Shown in pieces: positions 1-7,076 of a DNA stretch of 11,805 bases. How positions within the stretch are numbered: the stretch's first letter is position 1; each line of letters opens with the position of its first letter. The notes under the pieces were generated by a model that did no database searches, was not told the origin of the DNA, and was given only the letters and a program-made list of their open reading frames with translations. Position numbers and translations under genes: made by a program. This DNA comes from Promethearchaeota archaeon (GTDB taxonomy: Archaea; Asgardarchaeota; Lokiarchaeia; Sigynarchaeales; SOKP01): assembly GCA_016839845.1 (NCBI GenBank), contig JAEOTL010000531.1, positions 1 through 11,805 of the forward strand. Reading direction: 5' to 3'.

Positions 1-111
1 AATTGATTCGGGATTATTTTTTATTTTTTCTTGATGAATATTGTATTGATTTTGATAACTCAATGCGGTTTGAAGTAGCTTTTTTCGAGACTTCTTCTTT
101 TTCTTTCCCAT
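1..111 (-). CDS. 5' end of a gene for a Lys-rich protein of unknown function (cut by window edge)
   Basis: An ATG at 111-109 on the minus strand opens 37 codons that run off the left edge without a stop. The visible N-terminus begins MGKKKKKSRKKLLQTALSYQ and is strongly basic (nine Lys/Arg in the first eleven residues), then polar and Gln/Asn-rich. No domain is recognisable. A TATA box (TTTTATATA on the minus strand, about 134-142) lies about 26 nt upstream of the ATG, which predicts an essentially leaderless mRNA and supports this start. The basic start could bind nucleic acid or be a ribosomal-type tail, but that is a guess. The product is unknown. Confidence 0.55.
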   Translation of the reverse strand, partial: MGKKKKKSRKKLLQTALSYQNQYNIHQEKIKNNPESI

Positions 112-130
112 ACTATTTGATAAATATTTT

Positions 131-142
131 TCTATATAAAAT
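131..142 (-). promoter_or_regulatory. TATA box of the left-edge gene
   Basis: Read on the minus strand this is TTTTATATAGA. Its centre is about 26 nt from the ATG at 111, the normal archaeal TATA-to-start-site distance, so the transcript probably begins at or next to the start codon. Confidence 0.45.
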
Positions 143-233
143 TAACTCTTAATTAATAAATCTAGGTTTAATTCCTTTTCTTTTTGAAATATTGATTAAA
201 AGAATTTTCATTCGTTAAATCTTTGCTACACAA

Positions 234-1160
234 TTATAAAGGATGTTGTTCTCTATATGGTTTTGTTGTATTACGATAGTATAATTCCCCATGATTGTTG
301 AGTCGTTCCCATGTTTGATTCAGTGCGGGGCTCATATCTGGAATCCAAAACCGATCGGGGATGCTTTCCGAAGGTTCGCATTTCTTTTTGATGTCTATAT
401 CTGCCATGATAAATCCTTCGCCTTCTTCACGAGTCATACGTTCTATTATTTTTCCATTACCATCGACTATTTGAGTTTCTCCTACATAGTAAGACTTATA
501 TTCGGAGTTTGGCATAAATGGCATTTCACCTATAAAATCTCCAGCGTGAGCGGCATGTATTACATGCACACCTAACATTCTGGCAAACTTAGCTAGTGTT
601 TCAATCATCAATTCAAGATTCCTTTCTTGAAGCACTATTGGTGTATTGGTTGGCGGTGACCACCAGCATGAACCTCCTACTATTAAATCAACACGATTTA
701 GTAAACGTTTAGCAGTACGAGAACGTACAAACTCCCAACATAATACAGCACCAATATTTCCAATGTTAGTTTCAAGTATTCCATCATCACTTCCTCCGAC
801 ATAATAGCAATTTTCCCACATAGTCGGTTGATCTTTATCGTGAAAGAGAGTAGATCCGTCAGGAAAAGTAAGTACAAAAGTATTATAGCTTTCATTGTTT
901 CTTTGGGCTATAAATGAGCCACCAATAATCCCATTATGCTTTTTAGCCAATTTTTTAAGTAATTGCAATGGTTCTCCATCAATTGGTCTAACAACTTCAA
1001 GCATTTTTGGATGGAAGGCTACCGCACTGGTAAAAAATTCGGGCAATATTACTAGTTCAGCACCCTCATCAAAAGCATTACTTGCTAATCGATGAGCAGA
1101 TTTTAAATTGGTTTTCACTTCCCCTAATTCTGCTTTCATTTGAATCGCAGCTACAATCAT
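234..1160 (-). CDS. carbon-nitrogen hydrolase (nitrilase superfamily amidohydrolase)
   Basis: A 308-aa cytosolic enzyme of the nitrilase superfamily, which hydrolyses non-peptide C-N bonds (amides, nitriles or carbamoyl groups) through a Glu-Lys-Cys triad. All three are visible: Glu41 in LVILPEFF, Lys109 in LFHDKDQP and Cys141 in GAVLCWEF, with a further conserved-type Glu116 after the Lys. The N-terminus MIVAAIQMKAELGEVKTNL is the usual first strand and helix, and the length is normal for a one-domain member, so it looks intact. The substrate cannot be told from sequence; the aromatic stretch GGSCWWSPPTN after the Cys probably shapes the pocket. It is transcribed alone, divergently from the gene at 1260. 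It starts with ATG at 1160; no clear Shine-Dalgarno is seen. Confidence 0.9.
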   Translation of the reverse strand: MIVAAIQMKAELGEVKTNLKSAHRLASNAFDEGAELVILPEFFTSAVAFHPKMLEVVRPIDGEPLQLLKKLAKKHNGIIGGSFIAQRNNESYNTFVLTFPDGSTLFHDKDQPTMWENCYYVGGSDDGILETNIGNIGAVLCWEFVRSRTAKRLLNRVDLIVGGSCWWSPPTNTPIVLQERNLELMIETLAKFARMLGVHVIHAAHAGDFIGEMPFMPNSEYKSYYVGETQIVDGNGKIIERMTREEGEGFIMADIDIKKKCEPSESIPDRFWIPDMSPALNQTWERLNNHGELYYRNTTKPYREQHPL

Positions 1161-1186
1161 TTATCTCACTTTAAGTTCTTAGTTTT

Positions 1187-1249
1187 ATTATTGGACTTAG
1201 ATAATTCTTTTAAGGAACACATCCTTTTTATTTCTAATCCAATAAATAT
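1187..1249. promoter_or_regulatory. divergent promoter holding shared-element copy 1
   Basis: The plus strand has TTCTTTTAAGGA, then CATCC and TTCTAATCCAATAAATAT (core 1220-1242), matching 19 of 23 core bases of the element before TPR gene A. The TATA-like TCTTTTAAGG (1206-1215) reads CCTTAAAAGA on the other strand, so one box could serve both directions. A perfect inverted repeat AAGGA-ACACA-TCCTT spans 1212-1226. On the minus strand, TCTAAGTCCAATAAT (1201-1187) resembles the plus-strand TCTAATCCAATAAAT, so the nitrilase gene may share the control, although the spacing to the TATA box differs. Confidence 0.55.
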
Positions 1250-1259
1250 GGTATTAAAG

Positions 1260-2387
1260 ATGAACACTCCTAAGAACAACAATAGAGCGGAGATTATTAG
1301 TTGGTTATTCGAAAATGGTGGTCCAGTAATAAAATATCGAACTATTTTGGAATTAATGACAAACTTAAATAAAAAAAAGTTTGATGTTAAAGAACTGTAT
1401 GCCAGTTTATTGAAGAGTGACTATGTTCAGAAGTGGTTAAACTTACAGAATGAAATGTCTAGGGGAATACCTTTCGCGATACATGGATATAAAAAATCTT
1501 TTTTTGAAAATTATGTGCCCAAACTTGTACAATTAGGAATTAAAGAAGGAAATCCCATGCTTGATAGGTTGGTACAACCTTTTATAAACACCTTGATAAA
1601 AAGTGTTGAGAATCCAGTTTTGCTTCAAGATTATAATTCAATTATAGTCTCTTCCTTTCTTGCAATGGCTGGATATGCAAACAATGAATCCAAAGCGGCT
1701 AAGACCATAATTGATATACTAAAAAATGAAATTTACAAGATAAATAATATGATTGAAAAGATGGGATATAATATATATGTTGAAGTTAAAAATTATCCTC
1801 CTATGCCAGCAAGCTTTCGTGGAAGACCCCTCATTAATCCAGAAATCACCCAAAATAAATCATTAAAATTGCCAAATGTCTATAGTTTTTTTGGTTTTGC
1901 AGCTTTGCAAACTAATAATCTGTTAAAGATAGATGATCAAACGAATTTGAACAATATTGTGGATTATATTCTACAATCAGAATATCAGAAATTTCATCCA
2001 TTTCCTATTACTCTTAATAAGGGAGATAAATATCATGCAGGGGCATATCAAATGCTATTACCAGGATATTTTCAAGATCCAATAAAAGATGTTAGTCCAA
2101 TCCATCCAAGAACAATTAAATTCTTGTTGGCTGTATTTCTTATGGCCCATTTTCCAATTACTCTTAATCATCCATGGTTTGAACGAGCTATAACTTATCT
2201 CAAGGAATTTAAAACTAACAAAGGAACCTATATCTTCCCTAGGGATTTCTTACAAGAGAAAGATCAGGGCTATTGGATTTTCAGCCCATTTATGGGATTA
2301 GGGGAAAATAGACGAAAGAAGATATGGTTAGAATTAGAATCTACTTTTTGGATGATGAAAATCAAAAAAATAGCTGGATTTTATTAA
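1260..2387 (+). CDS. conserved-type helical protein of unknown function, possible alpha/alpha-toroid (prenyltransferase-like) relative
   Basis: A 375-aa soluble protein that I do not firmly recognise. It has no signal peptide or clear membrane segment. The start (AEIISWLFENGGPVIKYRTILELM), the following EWL/KWL-type helix with a Trp, the repeated helix pairs, and the end (WLELESTFWMMKIKKI) remind me of small prokaryotic proteins annotated as prenyltransferase/squalene-oxidase-like toroids. No DXDD cyclase motif is visible, so enzymatic activity is doubtful. ATG 1260 is preferred: upstream in-frame ATGs at 1140 and 1248 would put the start before, or only about 11 nt after, the predicted transcription start near 1237. 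It carries the same promoter element as the TPR array although its coding sequence is unrelated, which suggests joint expression. Confidence 0.8.
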   Translation: MNTPKNNNRAEIISWLFENGGPVIKYRTILELMTNLNKKKFDVKELYASLLKSDYVQKWLNLQNEMSRGIPFAIHGYKKSFFENYVPKLVQLGIKEGNPMLDRLVQPFINTLIKSVENPVLLQDYNSIIVSSFLAMAGYANNESKAAKTIIDILKNEIYKINNMIEKMGYNIYVEVKNYPPMPASFRGRPLINPEITQNKSLKLPNVYSFFGFAALQTNNLLKIDDQTNLNNIVDYILQSEYQKFHPFPITLNKGDKYHAGAYQMLLPGYFQDPIKDVSPIHPRTIKFLLAVFLMAHFPITLNHPWFERAITYLKEFKTNKGTYIFPRDFLQEKDQGYWIFSPFMGLGENRRKKIWLELESTFWMMKIKKIAGFY

Positions 2388-2398
2388 TTTTAAGTTTG

Positions 2399-2459
2399 CC
2401 ATTCACCTTCAAAAAGTCTTTTATATAAAATATCCTTCATAATTCTAATCCAATAAATA
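2399..2459 (+). promoter_or_regulatory. shared promoter element copy 2 (before TPR gene A)
   Basis: Contains a good archaeal TATA box, TTTTATATAAAA (2419-2430), then TATCCTTCATAA and TTCTAATCCAATAAATA. The CTAATCC falls 22-28 nt past the TATA centre, at the expected transcription start, leaving a leader of about 38 nt. It agrees with copy 3 at 57 of 61 positions and with copy 5 at about 50 of 61. Confidence 0.7.
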
Positions 2460-2486
2460 TTGATCAAAAACAAAAATTGATAGAAA

Positions 2487-4274
2487 ATGTCTGATCCAAG
2501 CACGAATGATATAAGTCGCGTCGAACAACTTATTAAAGAAGGGAAGTCAGAACAAGCATTGGAAATAATAAGACCTCTCCAAACTAAAGCTTGGAATCAG
2601 CTTTTCTTTGAACCTAAAAAAGTATTAAAGATTGCGCTACAAAATAAAGATTTTTTAGAAGCAATTGGGACTGAGATAGATAAAGCCTATTCTTATTTAT
2701 TGCTTGGAAATATATATACTCAAATTGGTACCTTTGAAACCACTTCTTTTGAAATCGCTATAAAATTTGCTAAGAAAAGCTTAGAAATTTTTGAAAAACA
2801 GAAATTCCAAGTTGGTTTGGCATCAAGTTTAACTTTACTTGGGAGAACTTACATGCAAGTTTCTAATTTTGACAAAGCACTTAAATTCGCAGAACGGGCT
2901 TTAGCAGTAAAAGAAATTGCCCCAATAGATAAATTAGGTAGTTTGTCATCCATCGGATTTATATATGGAATGAGAGGTGAGTTGTCAAAGGCTATAGAAT
3001 ATAGTGAGGAGGGACTTAAACTGGCGCAAGAAAATAAGGCTTATTTTTTCTGCACCTTTTTCTTGTATTTAATTGGGGTTTTTAATTTGTATATGCAACA
3101 TTTTGATATAGCTAAAGATTATCTAATAAGAAATTTAGATCTTTTACAAAAGATCAAAAACATCCCAATAAATGGATTTACTTTATGTAGTTTAATATTT
3201 GTTTTCATTGAAGAAAAAAATCTTGAAGAAGCGAACAGATATTTAAAGCAATTGGAGGAATTACTTATTGATTCTAACAGTAATTTCATTAATTATGTCT
3301 ATTCAATCTCTAAAGGAGCGATTTTAATTGAAAGTGGAAGAACACGCGATCGTGCTGAAGCTGAAACTCTGCTTAAACAAGTTGTTGATGCAGATCTCTC
3401 TAAAATAGAAGGTGATGCTTCTCTTATACAATACATGCTAATGAGGGATATTATGGCATTATATTTTTTGTGTAACCTGTATTTAGAGGAATTAGCAATA
3501 TCAAATAACTTAGAAATTCTAGAAGAAATAAATCCCCTAATTTCAAGATTATATAATTATGCGGATAAAATCCAATCAAAACTAACGTTTACTTATGGAA
3601 AACTGTTACAAGCAAAGCTAGCTTTAATACAAATGCAATTCGATGAATCTAAAAAGTTGTTCACAGAAGCACAGGAACTCGCAGAATCAGAAAATAATCA
3701 AACTCTAGCTCAACGTATATCAAACGAACATGATCGACTCCTCGAGCAACAGGAATTGTGGGATACATTAGAAAAATCAAATGCTCCTTTTTCAGAGCGT
3801 ATTAAACTGGCATCTTTTGATGGAGTGCTAGATCGTATTCGTGGGAAACAATTTGAAGAACAGCTTGAACTAGTCCCAGAAACACCAGTTTTTATCTTAA
3901 TTATTACAGATAGTGGGATTCCTTTGTTTTCTCATTCATTTTCGAAAGAATTATCGTTTGAAGATGATATTATAAGTAGTTTTATATCTGCATTTAACAC
4001 GTTTAGTGGAGAGTTATTTTCTAAAGGGCTTGACAGAGCCAGATTTGGAGATTATACTATGCTAATTGAGACCGTGAATTCTTATTCGGTTTGCTATTTA
4101 TTCAGAGGGCAGAGTTATCCAGCAAAACAGAAGCTTACTAGCTTTATAGAGGAATTACAGGAGAATCCGGCGGCATGGCAAATTCTCGATAAGTTTGTTA
4201 AGACAAGTCAAGTCGCTGAACTAAAAGATCTCCCTCAAATTGAGATTATGATCAAAGAGATTTTTAATATTTAA
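2487..4274 (+). CDS. TPR protein A with C-terminal longin/roadblock-like domain
   Basis: A 595-aa soluble protein. Residues about 10-260 hold helical hairpins of TPR type (LLLGNIYTQIG...AIKFAKKSLEIFEKQ; LLGRTYMQVSNFDKALKFAERALAVKE; GFIYGMRGELSKAIEYSEEGLKLA). A conserved ESGRTRDRAEAETLL motif starts at 282, a last TPR-like pair runs about 375-415, and NEHDRLLEQQELWDTL with SERIKLASFDGVLDRIRG (436 on) leads to the final domain. That domain (467 to about 560) has an alternating strand PVFILIITDSGIPLFSHSF, a helix SSFISAFNTFSGELFSKGLDR and a strand CYLFRGQSYPA, the order expected of a longin or roadblock fold. TPR regions bind peptides or partners; longin/roadblock domains often act in GTPase regulation, but no partner is encoded here. 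It is the first of four paralogs in tandem. Confidence 0.88.
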   Translation: MSDPSTNDISRVEQLIKEGKSEQALEIIRPLQTKAWNQLFFEPKKVLKIALQNKDFLEAIGTEIDKAYSYLLLGNIYTQIGTFETTSFEIAIKFAKKSLEIFEKQKFQVGLASSLTLLGRTYMQVSNFDKALKFAERALAVKEIAPIDKLGSLSSIGFIYGMRGELSKAIEYSEEGLKLAQENKAYFFCTFFLYLIGVFNLYMQHFDIAKDYLIRNLDLLQKIKNIPINGFTLCSLIFVFIEEKNLEEANRYLKQLEELLIDSNSNFINYVYSISKGAILIESGRTRDRAEAETLLKQVVDADLSKIEGDASLIQYMLMRDIMALYFLCNLYLEELAISNNLEILEEINPLISRLYNYADKIQSKLTFTYGKLLQAKLALIQMQFDESKKLFTEAQELAESENNQTLAQRISNEHDRLLEQQELWDTLEKSNAPFSERIKLASFDGVLDRIRGKQFEEQLELVPETPVFILIITDSGIPLFSHSFSKELSFEDDIISSFISAFNTFSGELFSKGLDRARFGDYTMLIETVNSYSVCYLFRGQSYPAKQKLTSFIEELQENPAAWQILDKFVKTSQVAELKDLPQIEIMIKEIFNI

Positions 4275-4285
4275 TTAAATACTTA

Positions 4286-4346
4286 CCATTCACCTTCCAA
4301 AAGTCTTTTAAACAAAATATCCTTCATAATTCTAATCCAATATATA
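4286..4346 (+). promoter_or_regulatory. shared promoter element copy 3 (before broken TPR gene B)
   Basis: Nearly a duplicate of copy 2 (57 of 61 identical). TATA-like TCTTTTAAACAAAA is followed by TATCCTTCATAA and TTCTAATCCAATATATA. The leader to ATG 4373 would be about 38 nt. The promoter appears intact, so the gene fragment behind it may still be transcribed. Confidence 0.65.
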
Positions 4347-4372
4347 ATATATAATATTGTGATTCTTTAACA

Positions 4373-4765
4373 ATGCCCGATTCAAAACCTAAAGAAATAA
4401 CCTATGCAGAAGAACTCATTTCTGAGGGTAAAAAGCAAGATGCTCTTGAAGTTATTAAGAAGTTCCAACGGTCTGCGTGGTCTCTTTTTTTTAGAGAAGA
4501 TTATGATAAATCATTGGGAATCGGAATACTGAGTCAGGAATTAATTGAAAAAGTTGGTAAGGAAATAGACCATGCAAATAATTATTTACTCCTTGGATGG
4601 AACTATTCTTCAAAAGGAGATATTAAATCAAGTTTAGATTATGGTTTGAAATGCGTAGAACTTTTTAAAAAATTGAATTATCAAGCTAGTTTGGCATCAA
4701 GTTATCATTTAGTGGGATTAAGTCATATTTCTAATGGAGACTCTGATTTAGGTATAGAGCAATAA
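4373..4765 (+). pseudogene. TPR gene B, 5' fragment only
   Basis: Encodes the first 130 residues of a TPR paralog and then meets TAA. It matches proteins A, C and D from its start (the SKPKEITYAEELISEGKKQDALEV region) through two TPR hairpins, and is closest to D (shared LLLGW.YS..GDI..SLD.G and LNxQxxLASS.xLVG). Homology stops at GIEQ, where D continues SIEIFKRALSIKE. The remaining 460 or so residues, with the motif ESGRTRDRAEAE and the longin-like domain, are absent from the window. The break coincides with the break of the ATP-citrate lyase fragment on the other strand (overlap 4748-4765). It may still make a short TPR protein, but it is most simply a deletion remnant or an assembly join. 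Confidence 0.75.
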
Positions 4766-4996
4766 TAAATTAGCTTTACCTCTTTTCCCAAATAGTTGAT
4801 CAGGTTTAACAACCACCTTTCCTGAATCAATCCATGGGTTATCTTTAATTAATTGTTCTAAATCGGTGTCATTTTCGACCACAGCTAATTTATTATGATA
4901 TTTAAACTCCGGATAAGACTTGGGTATTTCACTTGCTAATAACTTTTTAGCATCATATTCATAAATATTTTTTTGCGCCAAAATTCTCTTACTCAT
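4748..4996 (-). pseudogene. ATP-citrate lyase ATP-grasp subunit, N-terminal fragment
   Basis: An 82-codon open frame starting MSKRILAQKNIYEYDAKKLL. Its second half, NDTDLEQLIKDNPWIDSG then VVVKPDQLFGKRGKANLLLL, lines up with the start of ATP-citrate lyase (the human enzyme, from memory, has DTDWARLLQDHPWLL then LVVKPDQLIKRRGK). This is the nucleotide-binding, succinyl-CoA-synthetase-beta-like part of the enzyme that splits citrate to acetyl-CoA and oxaloacetate. The usual subunit is around 400 residues, so about four fifths is missing, including the rest of the ATP-grasp fold and the CoA-ligase region. The frame ends YT-stop right at the junction with TPR fragment B. A TATA box remains upstream. 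It cannot be a working lyase. Subunit naming (AclA or AclB) varies between organisms, so no symbol is given. Confidence 0.8.
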
Positions 4997-5044
4997 TCAG
5001 TAAATTTGAAATTTTGATAAAACCAATAAGTTGTGAAGAATCCA

Positions 5045-5056
5045 TTTTTATATAAA
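5045..5056 (-). promoter_or_regulatory. TATA box of the ATP-citrate lyase fragment
   Basis: Minus strand reads AATTTATATAAAAATGG. Its centre near 5051 predicts a start of transcription near 5025, about 29 nt before the ATG at 4996. The element shared by the TPR genes is absent here. Confidence 0.5.
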
Positions 5057-5177
5057 TTTTTCTTACATCTTTAATATGGGAAATCTCTCCCTTAGTTGAT
5101 AAATTTTATTAAAAGATTCATCGATTTAAATATAAGAAAAAGACTCCTTTAGTAAAGCTTTTTTAATTCATTTGGTT

Positions 5178-5200
5178 TATACTTCTTATTCCTAATCCGA
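5178..5200 (+). promoter_or_regulatory. shared promoter element copy 4 (before TPR gene C), diverged
   Basis: Matches the core of copies 2, 3 and 5 at 18 of 23 positions without gaps (TATACTTCTTATTCCTAATC then CGA). The best TATA-like box, TTTTTTAATT (about 5158-5167), lies some 5 bp further upstream than in the other copies, and the sequence beyond the core is unrelated. The leader from CTAATCC to ATG 5231 is about 36 nt, as in copies 2 and 3. Confidence 0.5.
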
Positions 5201-5230
5201 ATTTATATAATAAAGAAAGAATAATAAAAG

Positions 5231-6976
5231 ATGTCTAATTCAAAACCTAAGGAGATAATCCAAGCAGAAGATTTTATTGAAAAAGGAAAAACAGAAGAAG
5301 CTCTTAATCTGGTTAGAAAATTCCAGCTGACTGCCTGGACTTATTATTATAAGATGGATACGAATAAGGCTTTACAAATAGCATTACTGAGTAAAGAATT
5401 GATTGAAAAAATTGGTTCAAAATTAGATATTGCTGGTAATTTATTCCTACTTGGGAATATTTATGTACTAATCGGGAAGTATAATGAAGGCTTAGAATCT
5501 GCTCAAAAAAGTTTTGAAATTCAAGAAGAGTTAAATAATCAACCCGGTATTGCATCATCTCTTTCATTGCTCGGACTTGTTTATAACTATAAGGGTCAGT
5601 TTGATAGATCTATAGAATATTTCAATCGTAGTTTATCTATTAAAGAAATTCAAAAAGTAACAAAAGTTACTGTTTTACAAAATCTCGGACTTATATATAT
5701 CATAAGGGGAGATCTTGGAAAAGCTTTGAAATATAATGAAGATGGTGCTAAAATAGCTGAAGAAATCAAACTTTATATTCCCTATGCTATAATGATATTT
5801 CAAATAGGATATATTTTCGTGATTGAAACAAAGTATGATAGAGCTGAAGAATACCTTAAAAAAAGCCTAGAAGTATGTGAAAGCATCAATTATTCTTTTT
5901 ATATGGGTTGGAATCTATTTGTTCTACTAATTATAAAAATTACTATTGGAGCGCTTGAAGAAGCGTATGAATACCTAGAACGTTTGAAAATCCTAGCAGA
6001 TGGAAATAAACAAAGCAAAACAATTAATAATTTCTACTTATTAGCAAAAAGTACTGTACTAAAAGAAAGTAATAGATCACTAGACCGTGCAGAAGCTGAA
6101 AAATCGTTTAAGAAAATTCTAGAGGATAGAGTTACTAACCCTATTATATATCAATACACTTTATGGAATCTCTCTGAATTACTTATAGAAGAATTAGGAA
6201 AATCTAACGATCCTAGAATATTGGATGAAATAAACCCTTTAATCTTACGGTATCTTAATTTAGCAGAAAAATTAAACTCATATTTGGAGTTGTGTGGTGC
6301 AAAATATCTTCAGGCAAAATTAGCATTAGTACAATTAAAATTTGATGAATCAAAACGTCTTTTTTCTCAGGCTCAAAATCTTGCTGAATTACACAACTAT
6401 CAATATTTCGCTCAAAGAATTTCTAGTGAACATGACCTCCTCTTTGAGCAACAAGAAATTTGGGACAATTTAAAAGAAATAAATGCACCCCTTTCAGAAC
6501 GTATAAAGTTAGCTGCTTTTGATGGTATATTAAAACGAATGCAAGGGATAAGATCCCTGAATCCTCCCGAATTAGAAGAAGAACAACCTGTATTGCTCTT
6601 GATTATTGCAGAGGGTGGTGTCCTTATATTTTCTTATTCTTTTAGAGATAAAGGAAAGTTCGATGATGAACTTTTTGGAGGTTTTATATCCGCTTTTAAA
6701 TCTTTTAGTAGCGAATTTTTCTCTAAAGGACTCGATCGTGCGAAATTTGGTGATGACTTGATGCTAATGGATACAGTAGAACCTTTCTCGATATGTTACC
6801 TCTTTAAAGGACAATCCTATCCAGCGAAACTGAAATTAACCAAATTTAAAGAAAAAATACAAGATACAACTTCTATATGGCAAACTCTTGATAAATTTTA
6901 CAAGACGAGTCAAGTCGCTGAATTAAAAGATCTCCCCCAAATTGAGACATTGATCAAGGATATCTTTATTACTTAA
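5231..6976 (+). CDS. TPR protein C with C-terminal longin/roadblock-like domain
   Basis: A 581-aa paralog of A and D, full length. The start MSNSKPKEIIQAEDFIEKG matches B and D. TPR hairpins follow (LFLLGNIYVLIGKYNEGLESAQKSFEI; LLGLVYNYKGQFDRSIEYFNRSLSIKE; LGLIYIIRGDLGKALKYNEDGAKIA; YDRAEEYLKKSLEVCE). The mid motif is degraded to ESNRSLDRAEAEKSF (A and D have ESGRTRDRAEAETLL). The C-terminal domain begins at PVLLLIIAEGG (residue 453) and keeps FISAFKSFSSEFFSKGLDRAKFG and CYLFKGQSYPAKLKL. The last 46 nt coding for KTSQVAELKDLPQIE are 43/46 identical to gene A although the middle regions differ widely. It has its own promoter and no Shine-Dalgarno. Soluble, probably cytosolic; the partner is unknown. 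Confidence 0.88.
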   Translation: MSNSKPKEIIQAEDFIEKGKTEEALNLVRKFQLTAWTYYYKMDTNKALQIALLSKELIEKIGSKLDIAGNLFLLGNIYVLIGKYNEGLESAQKSFEIQEELNNQPGIASSLSLLGLVYNYKGQFDRSIEYFNRSLSIKEIQKVTKVTVLQNLGLIYIIRGDLGKALKYNEDGAKIAEEIKLYIPYAIMIFQIGYIFVIETKYDRAEEYLKKSLEVCESINYSFYMGWNLFVLLIIKITIGALEEAYEYLERLKILADGNKQSKTINNFYLLAKSTVLKESNRSLDRAEAEKSFKKILEDRVTNPIIYQYTLWNLSELLIEELGKSNDPRILDEINPLILRYLNLAEKLNSYLELCGAKYLQAKLALVQLKFDESKRLFSQAQNLAELHNYQYFAQRISSEHDLLFEQQEIWDNLKEINAPLSERIKLAAFDGILKRMQGIRSLNPPELEEEQPVLLLIIAEGGVLIFSYSFRDKGKFDDELFGGFISAFKSFSSEFFSKGLDRAKFGDDLMLMDTVEPFSICYLFKGQSYPAKLKLTKFKEKIQDTTSIWQTLDKFYKTSQVAELKDLPQIETLIKDIFIT

Positions 6977-6987
6977 TTAATTGCTTT

Positions 6988-7048
6988 CTATTCATCTTAC
7001 GCAATTCTTTTAAGGAAAATATCCTTCATAATTCTAATCCAACAAATA
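6988..7048 (+). promoter_or_regulatory. shared promoter element copy 5 (before TPR gene D)
   Basis: About 50 of 61 positions match copy 2; the 23-base core (7020-7042) is identical to those of copies 2 and 3. Instead of TTTTATATA it has TTCTTTTAAGGA, as in copy 1, giving a perfect inverted repeat AAGGA-AAATA-TCCTT (7012-7026). The leader to ATG 7077 is about 41 nt. Confidence 0.65.
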
Positions 7049-7076
7049 TTATTTATAAAATTGTAACTATTTTGCT

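Noticed and set aside
291..1095. Open frames antisense to the nitrilase gene (291-575 and 895-1095 plus, 698-895 minus in another frame)
   Set aside because: They lie inside a clearly coding gene, have odd composition and no start signals.
1140..1259. Longer N-terminus (up to 40 extra residues) for the gene at 1260
   Set aside because: It would overlap the nitrilase start and run through the divergent promoter; the predicted transcription start lies near 1237, and the extra residues look like translated promoter DNA.
4373..4996. Transposon or insertion sequence at the double break
   Set aside because: No transposase, terminal inverted repeat or target duplication is visible around the joint.
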